Assembly: GCA_022575985.1 (NCBI GenBank)
Contig: JAKSXM010000132.1
Span: 6,076,001 to 6,140,000 of the forward strand
Direction: 5' to 3'
DNA from: Anagrus nilaparvatae
Taxonomy: Eukaryota > Arthropoda > Insecta > Hymenoptera > Mymaridae
Length of the DNA: 64,000 nucleotides
Both the position numbers and the translations under genes were made by a program. Each line of letters starts with the position of its first letter. Position 1 is the stretch's first letter. The notes below the pieces were generated by a model. That model did not search any database. It was not told the DNA's origin and worked only from the letters and a program-made list of their open reading frames with translations. Positions 57,281-64,000 of this stretch are shown here, piece after piece.

Positions 57281-58027
57281 GTGTCATCGGTAATGTTCGG
57301 AGTCCTGCAAGGGAATATGAACAAAACCATTCTTTCTGACCTTTTGCTCAATCAGCTCGCGGGCGAGCCAGACTCTAGCGTCGTCTTGCTATCCGAGCCG
57401 CTTCGCAATAGGAACCAGCAATTCTGGTTCACCGATGACGCAGGCCGGTGCGCTATATGGCTACGAGGTCGTGCTCAGACGTCTATGTCCCGACATGGAA
57501 AAGGCAAGTGCCACGTCTGGGCAAAGTGCGGTGATACAACTTTCATTAGTTGTTATTTGTCACCGAATGACACTATTGCGGTGTTCACCGCAAAGGTGGC
57601 CTTATTGGAGGAAACGATAAGGGAAGTCTCTGGCAATATCATATTTGCCGGGGACTTAAATGCCAGGGCCGTGGAATGGGGAATGCCAACCACGAACCGT
57701 AGGGGAACGTTGATCCTAGAGAATGCCGCTAGAACTGATCTGGTCATGAACTCTGGGAACAATCCAACCTACGTAATCCCAGGCTTTGGTGAATCGATTC
57801 CTGACGTCACTTTTGCCTCGGCCGGGTTGGCAGGAAGAGTGGGCGGTTGGAGGGTGATGGATGGAGCAGATGGCAGCGACCATAATTACATCACCTTCAA
57901 AGTGCGTGATACGGTCGTTAATCAGCCACCGTACAAAAAGCGTCCACTAGGCTGGAATGTGTCAAAGACGGACGAGGACAGATTTGTGGAATATCTTCGT
58001 GAAGAGTCCTCGTCTATCCCAGCCTAG
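57281..58027 (+). pseudogene. R1-clade ORF2: endonuclease domain
   Basis: 248 codons from MSSVMFGVLQGNMNKTI to a TAG. Catalytic motifs of the apurinic-type endonuclease are all present: Asn in QGNMNK (residue ~11), Glu in LLSEP (~39), IFAGDLNARAVEWG (~120-135), TYVIPGFGESIPDVTF and the GSDHNYI motif (~198). The TAG at 58025 replaces a Trp codon that is intact at the equivalent place at 38443. The next domain follows in the same frame, so a single nonsense change separates endonuclease from RT. Makes the target-site nick in R1-clade elements. Confidence 0.9.
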
Positions 58028-59344
58028 CATGGAGGACCGACCGCCCCGGGAGAGGCAGAGACTCTTGTCAAGAGGGTAACTGCTCTTCTGAGAGGAGCTT
58101 GCGATGCCTCTATGCCACGTAAACGGCCCTGGAAGGGTAAAAGAAGCGTGTACTGGTGGAATGAAGAAATTGCGGAGCTTAATCGGGTCTGTCACGGGGC
58201 ACGCAGAAGACGGCAAAGAGCGCATGGCCGCTCAGAGCTGGCTACGCGCTCTGAAGAGTACAAGGAAGCCAAGCATAGGCTGGCTAAATCTATCCGCTTC
58301 AGCAAGGCGCGCTGTCTTCGGGCGCTAAGAGATGATATCAACAGCGACCCGTGGGGCCTGGAATATAAGGTTGTCATGGGCAAACTTAAGTCTGGGTGTG
58401 ACAACACGATGGATGAAGCAGCGACCAAAAGAATAGTGGACGCTCTCTTTCCGGATCATCCAAACCAACAACACCCGGCTTTGGATGTCCCAAGGGAGCA
58501 AGTTCCGCTATTTAGCGAGGCGGAGATGCTTCAGGCAATTAGGTCAATGAAAAATGGGAAAGCGCCAGGACCAGATGGAATACCCGCGGAAGCCCTTAAG
58601 GGGGCTGCAAAGGTAATCCCTGGTCTCCTCCTTAGCATGTTTAATGCGTTCCTCGTGGCAGGCGTCTTTCCAAGGGACTGTAAAGTGGCCCGCCTGGCTC
58701 TGATAAGCAAGGGAAAGGGTGAACCAGGATCTCCATAATCTTACAGACCATTGTGTATGTTAAATACCATTGGCAAGGTGATGGAGAGCATGGTCAGAGG
58801 AAGATTGCGGCAGGCAATTACGGAAGCGGGTGACCTTAGCGACGACCAACACGGTTTTCGTGAGGTGCGTTCCACGATCGGTGCCATCGAGCAGGTCGTG
58901 AAGGTGGTTATGAGGGCTAGACAAGTGTGGCCGGATATTAAACCGGACGTCCTGCTTGTCACGTTGTGAAAAACGCATTCAACTCGGCTAAGTGGGACGA
59001 TATGTTGCACTCCCTCGAGCAGGTATTCAGAGTTTCAGATTATCTGAGAAATATACTCAGAGATTACCTTCGGGACCGATACCTGCGCTGGGACACGCTC
59101 GATGGCACAAGAGGTAAAGTATTAAAGTATTAAAGTATTAAGTATATATATTACTATTAAAGTATTAAGCGCAGGCATAGCGCAGGGTTCAGTTCTGGGC
59201 CCTGATCTGTGGAATGCCTTTTACGACGGCTTGCTAAAGATTGAGCTTCTGAATGAATGCTCCATGATCGGATACGCGGATGATGTTGCTCTAACCATAA
59301 CAGCTCGAGAGACAGAGGATTTGGGTGTCCTCACTTCGCTGAGG
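58028..59344 (+). pseudogene. R1-clade ORF2: reverse transcriptase, disrupted
   Basis: Reading on from the endonuclease frame: KRPWKGKRSVYWWNEEI, NGKAPGPDGIPAEALKG (fingers), LALISKGKGEPGSP, a TAA at 58736, then YRPLCMLNTIGKVMESMV, QHGFREVRSTIGAIEQV. A frame change at about 58965 removes the first catalytic Asp codon in the L-D-V-K-N-A-F motif (NAFNSAKWDD follows in the shifted frame). A TTAAAGTA-type simple-repeat insert lies at 59115-59168. GIAQGSVLGPDLWNAFYD and GYADDVALT (second catalytic Asp pair) follow before a deletion at about 59345. Confidence 0.9.
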
Positions 59345-59365
59345 GGCGACCGCATTTCGATGAAT

Positions 59366-59481
59366 GGAGGCCGGAAGGAGTCGTCCAGGAAATGCTACGC
59401 AGTACCGTGAACTGGTACAGTGTGGCAGAGTACGTACGGGCGACACTGATTAAAAAAAATGAGGAATGTTTCCTCTCGTAG
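59366..59481 (+). pseudogene. R1-clade ORF2 C-terminus
   Basis: WRPEGVVQEMLRSTVNW then SVAEYVRATLIKKNEECF, stop at 59479-59481. Same C-terminus as 10114-10230. The thumb, connection and RNase-like region between 59345 and here is deleted. Confidence 0.85.
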
Positions 59482-59775
59482 AAATCTCTCCTCCTTTATT
59501 TATTGACAGGGTATGGCGAAAAAAATGCCTAGGCTGCATTTTTTCCAGACCGAAGTAATACCTAAACAGGGAGCTCCGGTCCGGACTCTATGATATTATC
59601 TTAAATGCAGGAGGGTGGGAGTTTAGTGGGTATTAGTCAGAATTTGAGGTTTGAGTCTCACATAACCATACAGTACGCGGTGTATGGTATGCGTAAGCAG
59701 CATTCTCCTCGTCTTATGAAAAAGACCCCTTCTCTGAAGGGGCCCAAAAAAAAGAAAATAAAATAAAATGTTTAT

Positions 59776-60436
59776 TGCAAACTCTGCTGTTTTCTGTAAG
59801 ATCAGATCTTCTTAAGGCACGAATCCAGGCACTTCTTTGGTTAGTAGATAAATTAACAAAATTTTATATTTTATTGTTTTTATAAGAGTTTTCACTAATA
59901 ATAGCTGAAACCCTAAAACATCTAAGTCTCTCGATAACCTTTTTTTCCAGTCTTAGATTTATAACCCACTACTGAAGAATATACCATTTTTTGTGTATAT
60001 TTATTTACTATAGAAAATAAAGATTAGCTATTAATTTGACGATTAAAATTAAAAATCAAACTTTAGTTAATAATTGAAATAAAAAATTATTTATAAATTT
60101 ATTTATAAATATTTATTTAATTTTTAAAAATTATATTAGAACAAATCCACGTAGTAAACTTAGGACACAATCTTCGTTTTACTTTGAATATTTGTGAGTT
60201 AAAAATTCGACTCGAGTCCGATACGAAAACCATACGAATTAAAAATTTATCCCATTTCCGAATTCGAGCCGTATCCAAAAAAATTGAAATTTGTTTATTG
60301 GGTAATATTTTTTGATAATATTAACATGAAATTGACTAATCCTGATTTCAAAAATATTTAATTAATTTTAAGTTATTTAAAATATTATTTTATTAAAATT
60401 TATTTACAATTTTACACAGCATGCATTATAATAATT
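59776..60436. other. Spacer and receptor 3' UTR region
   Basis: AT-rich; the minus strand immediately after 60437 is the 3' flank of the receptor gene. No further exon of gene E was found here. Confidence 0.5.
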
Positions 60437-61777
60437 TTAATATTTTGTTTTCATGAAAATAATAATCCAAAAAATTAATGTAAATAATAAAAATAAACCA
60501 GGAAATATAATTCTACTGTAATTATCTATTTTATTTGCTAAATTTATTGGTTTTGGTATAAACGGTACTGGATCAAGCCATGAATTTTGTAATGGAAATT
60601 TAAATGAATAATTACTATCAGCTCTTTTATTTTTTGAAACATTTGATGTAAATGTTGATTCATTGTCCCAAATAGATACACTTCTTTCCATAACCGATAA
60701 TCTCTAAAAGGAATTTATTTTTTAATATAATAATAAATTAAAATTATAAATTATATGGACAGATCCTGCTAATTTCAAGAAAACAAAATATTTAGGCTTT
60801 GCACCATTTAATAATTTTTGAATGATTTCAATAAATATAAAGTTTTTTCAAAATTACTTAACTATATTTATAAGAAAAAATTCATAAATTCAACAACGGA
60901 TTATCAGAAAAGTTGTGCTTCTTGATACAGAAATCTACATTATTGAAAAAATAGAGAATTGTCTAGATTGAACACAAATTAAGGTTAAGAACTATTCACA
61001 GTTTTTGGAAAATACTTGGTCTCGGAACAAGGGCAAAGAAATAACAAAGCATTTTGTTTTTTTATATTTGGTTGTAATGAAATTAGCTAGATCAGCTCAA
61101 TTGTAAATTTTATATTATTGATTTACCGGTGGGAGTCTCCTATAAGAATTAATATGATCTAATTCTTTTTGGTATCTTAAATCGAAAACTTTTACAACAA
61201 TAAATTCTAGTAAGGTTGCGAAAACAAACAACATACAACCTGCCATCCATAAATCAATTGCCTTAAAAATTATTTTGATTAATTTAATAATTAATAGGAA
61301 AACATAATATTAATGAAAAAATTATTACTTACTTTTACATAAGCGACAGGAGGAATATCACTTTTGAGACCAGTAAACATTGTAACTAAAGTAAGCATAC
61401 TTGTTACGAGTAAAGTAACTCTACCTGGAATAGCATCAAGTCTGAGCCAAAAACTAAACCAAGAAAGCATTACTACTAACGTTGATGGAGCAAAGGTTTG
61501 AATTAAGTGATGGCTTATCTGTCGTTCAAATTGGAAATATACGACTAAATGAGAAAAATTTCCTAAAAAATTAATTTTTTTATTTTTATTTTTATTTTCA
61601 AGAAACTTTTGTATTAAATATATTATTTATTATTACCGTTTTTCTCATTTATAAAGCTTATTGATTCGTTTCTTTTTAAAGGATTTTCTAAGTTATATTG
61701 TAGTAATTTTAAGTCTGGACTCACTGATACTCCTTCAGTACCCCATCTTATAATTAACTTGTCAATGTCGTAAGAAA
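60437..61777 (-). CDS. Cys-loop ligand-gated chloride-channel-type receptor, last four exons
   Basis: Exons on the minus strand: 61777-61637 (SYDIDKLIIRWG...SVSPDLKLLQYNL, end of the extracellular ligand-binding domain), 61562-61333 (YFQFERQISHHLIQTFAPST, pre-TM1/TM1; WFSFWLRLDAIPGRVTLL, TM2 pore with GRV typical of anion channels), 61261-61127 (AIDLWMAGCMLFVFATLLEF, TM3; RYQKELDHINSYRRLPP) and 60703-60437 (NKIDNYSRIIFPGLFLLF, TM4; stop). All phases match (phase 1 then 0, 0) and donors are GTAATA, GTAAGT, GTAAAT. Family: GABA/glycine-type pentameric receptors of insects, closest in motif to glycine-receptor-like subunits. The signal peptide, Cys-loop and earlier exons lie beyond the window's right edge or in repeats. 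The frame is undamaged. Confidence 0.92.
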
Positions 61778-62020
61778 CTGATAAAAAAACAGAATATATA
61801 TTAATAATAAATCAAATTTATATACACTGAAAAAAAAAACAGATTGACTTAACCAGAATTTTTTTCTTGCTCAATTAAGCGTAAATGATTTGAAGGTTAG
61901 AGAAAATTAAAAAAAAAATTCATGTCTCACTATACAGCTGCGCTAATATTCTAAATATTAATAAACGAAAAAAAATTTGCAATAATAATTATTTTTAGGT
62001 ATTACTGGATTGTAGAAAAA
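61778..62020. other. Receptor intron/spacer sequence
   Basis: AT-rich sequence upstream of the receptor exon on the minus strand. It contains TTCTTGCTCAA, whose complement recurs at about 62335, perhaps an outer edge of the adjacent palindrome. Confidence 0.4.
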
Positions 62021-62320
62021 TAGAAATCATAAAATAATTTGACCTTTTTTCGAGTATAAATTTTAGATTTTATTTATTATTGACGTTTCCACCCCTAGTT
62101 CGGGGTCCTTTTCAAAATCTATTTTAGAAAAAAATTTTTTACAATTAATAATATTACAAGAAAAATATAAAAATAATTAACAAATAATTAACAAATAATT
62201 AATAATTAACAAATAATTAACAAAATTGAAAAGGACCCCGAACTAGGGGTGGAAACGTAAATAATAAATAAAATCTAAAATTTATACTCGAAAAAAGGTC
62301 AAATTATTTTATCATTTCTA
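62021..62320. repeat. Palindromic hairpin element
   Basis: Arms 62021-62115 and 62228-62320 pair nearly perfectly (AAATAATTTGACC, TTCGAGTATAAATTTTAGA, GACGTTTCCACCCC). The inner part has a strong stem ACCCC...GGGGT next to GGAAACGT, similar in layout to the hairpin in the 53.1-54.3-kb palindrome. The loop is a TTAACAAATAA-type simple repeat. Confidence 0.88.
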
Positions 62321-62433
62321 AAATTTGCAATAGTTTGAGCAAGAAAAATAAATTACGAAATAAGCGAAAATGGCCAACAAAAATATATATTCGCTTGAGG
62401 CAAACAGAATAATTCTGTTTGTCGTAAGTAGAT

Positions 62434-62562
62434 TTTTTGGTTCCTCAAAGAGGAACCATTGTGTTAGGTCAAAATTTGATTTTTGATTTTTTGGCATATA
62501 AGCACGTTTTGAGACCCCAGGAAGCTAAAAAACCGGTTTTTAAAAAAAGTATGTATGTGTGT

Positions 62563-62605
<43 letters not shown>

Positions 62606-63430
62606 ATTGGTGATATTTCACAAACATTATGGAGTTAAGACCTAATTTTTTTTTCAAAAATTTTTTCACCAAAAAAGCTCGAGGTACTTTTTTTTTTTTT
62701 TGATTTGGATGTAATACCTCATTTATTTCCATAAAAGTACTTATATCTGAAAGTATGGTTTTTACATGATATCTCGAATCGGATACTTAATTTTCTGAAA
62801 ATTTTTTTTCTAAAATTTTTTTCACAAAAAAATACAAAAAATACAAATTTTTTTTTTCTTTTTGGACTTAGTACCTAATTTATTTTCATGGAAGTACTAG
62901 TTTTAAGAACCTTGTTTATTGTAATTTTTTGGATCTGATACTTAATTTTTTCAAAATTTTTTTTGTCAAAATTAAAAAAAAAGAAAAATAAAAAAAATTG
63001 CAATATTTATTTTTTTTTTTTGGTGTAATACCTCATTTAATTCTATGAAAGTACTAATATCTGAAAATATTGTAACTAGTGATATTTCAAAACCATTATC
63101 GAATTAAGACCTAATTTTTTTTCCAAACATTTTTTAATCAAAAAATCTCAAACCCCCCTTTTTTTTTATTTTGGATGTAATACCTCATTTATTTCCATGA
63201 AAGTACTATTATACTTGAAAGTATGGTTTTTACTTGATATTTCCAATCTGATACTTAATTTTTTGAAAATTTTTTCCCCAAAATCTTCGTCACAAAAAAA
63301 ATACATAAAACACCAAATTTATTTTTCGTTTTGGACATATCTAATTTATTTTAATGAGAGTACAAGTTTTAGAAATTTAGTTTATAGTAATTTTTTGTAT
63401 CCGATCACAATTTTTTTTTTATTTTGATAT
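62434..63430 (+). repeat. AT-rich higher-order repeat, second long copy
   Basis: Starts GGTTCCTCAAAGAGGAACC (a perfect short hairpin here), then the TG/TATG microsatellite, then sub-units of about 150 bp as in 2926-4812. It is closely similar to that copy at the start and lacks the 3' end. Confidence 0.88.
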
Positions 63431-64000
63431 AAATTATAACACACAAGAAAGAGTGATGGAAATCTTGCCTCTTTTTGACTTCCTTGGATTATTTTGCTGG
63501 TTGCTATGTTTATTTATGTATGCAGCTTAATGAAATTATAAACAATAATAAACATCCTAAAAATATTAAATGGTTATGTTTGCATTTTAAAATTAAGATT
63601 TAAAAGTTATATTGGCATTTTTTAAAGAATCAAACAATTTATTGAATTAAATAATTTAATATTTTGTGATTAATAGAAATAATGTTAAAATCTTGAAGCA
63701 ATTAATGTGGTTATTTTTTTTATTACAAAATATTATTATTATTATTATTATTATCATTGTTGTGGAAGATCGGTCAAATGCAAGAAGTACGCTGAGAAAA
63801 TAAATTATAAGAAATTATTATAAATTCTGGTAAAAACTCCTATCTTTTTATAATAATTGAGCGAATATTTGTAATTTTCGCATCGTTACCAACCATTTCT
63901 TTGACAAAACAAAAAAATCATGTTACCCAATATTTTAATTATTAAGGGATAATTATATATTCTAATAAAATAAAATTTTATAAAAAAAATAAAATTAGCT
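63431..64000. other. AT-rich spacer with (ATT)n
   Basis: An ATT/TTA trinucleotide run lies at about 63727-63752. No gene seen to the window edge. Confidence 0.65.

Larger units (their letters stand above)
55922..59775 (+). mobile_element. R1-clade non-LTR retrotransposon, most complete copy, 5' truncated
   Basis: Contains ORF1 from the basic linker onward (55930-57068, with a 328-bp foreign replacement at 56535-56862), zinc-knuckle remnants (57110-57270), ORF2 endonuclease and reverse transcriptase (57281-59344), then a deletion to the ORF2 C-terminus (59366-59481) and a 3' UTR ending in A-rich sequence near 59775. The UTR includes ACCCCTTCTCTGAAGGGG and matches the 3' end at 10097-10535 in layout. 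No clear target duplication was found. Confidence 0.9.

Overview
The window looks like AT-rich, repeat-dense animal nuclear DNA, most likely insect and plausibly a hymenopteran. Support for this: exons with GT-AG introns of a Cys-loop chloride-channel-type receptor; a decayed fragment of the C-terminus of DNA methyltransferase 1; arthropod-type Copia, R1-clade, piggyBac, Ginger-like and Penelope-like element pieces. There are no bacterial operons, rRNA or convincing tRNA genes. Species assignment is inference only.

Left third (1-23.3 kb) is almost wholly mobile DNA. A 24-26-bp minisatellite in two opposed orientations brackets a Penelope-type GIY-YIG fragment (1-1.8 kb). An AT-rich higher-order repeat follows (2.9-4.8 kb; relatives at 10.8, 27.3 and 62.4 kb). 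Then comes a complete non-coding LTR element with exact 5-bp target duplications (5.1-9.2 kb), and a 5'-truncated R1-clade insert with a 16-bp target duplication (10.1-10.55 kb). The stretch 12.45-23.26 kb is a three-level nest. A Ginger-like DNA transposon (252-bp TIRs, TATA duplication) holds a Copia element (276-bp LTRs, AGGAC duplication), whose gag is split by a 4.4-kb non-coding TA-duplicating element carrying two opposed satellite arrays.

Middle (23.3-38.5 kb): foldback repeats, then a multi-exon pseudogene with an OTT_1508-like deaminase domain (24.06-26.5 kb). After a poorly readable AT-rich spacer comes a large inverted duplication of an R1-clade deletion derivative, separated by a piggyBac transposase remnant and a third LTR copy.

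Right-middle (38.5-56 kb): a cluster of small spliced genes unlike the surrounding repeats. They are a truncated coiled-coil gene (A), a divergent gene with SUMO-interacting-like and CUE-like motifs (D), two paralogous five/four-exon coiled-coil genes with an internal symmetric exon duplication (B, C), an F-box gene broken by a frameshift and a stop (F), and an orphan spliced gene (E) cut by an R1 insertion. A 2.2-kb near-perfect palindrome with exon-like segments sits between D and B. The F-box and CUE/SIM signatures suggest, but do not prove, a link to ubiquitin/SUMO pathways.

Right end (55.9-64 kb): the most complete R1-clade element (ORF1, endonuclease, reverse transcriptase, 3' end; all disrupted), the last four exons of a ligand-gated ion channel on the minus strand, a palindromic hairpin element, and another copy of the higher-order repeat. 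Gene letters A-F are local labels. All exon joins were inferred by eye from splice signals and reading phase.
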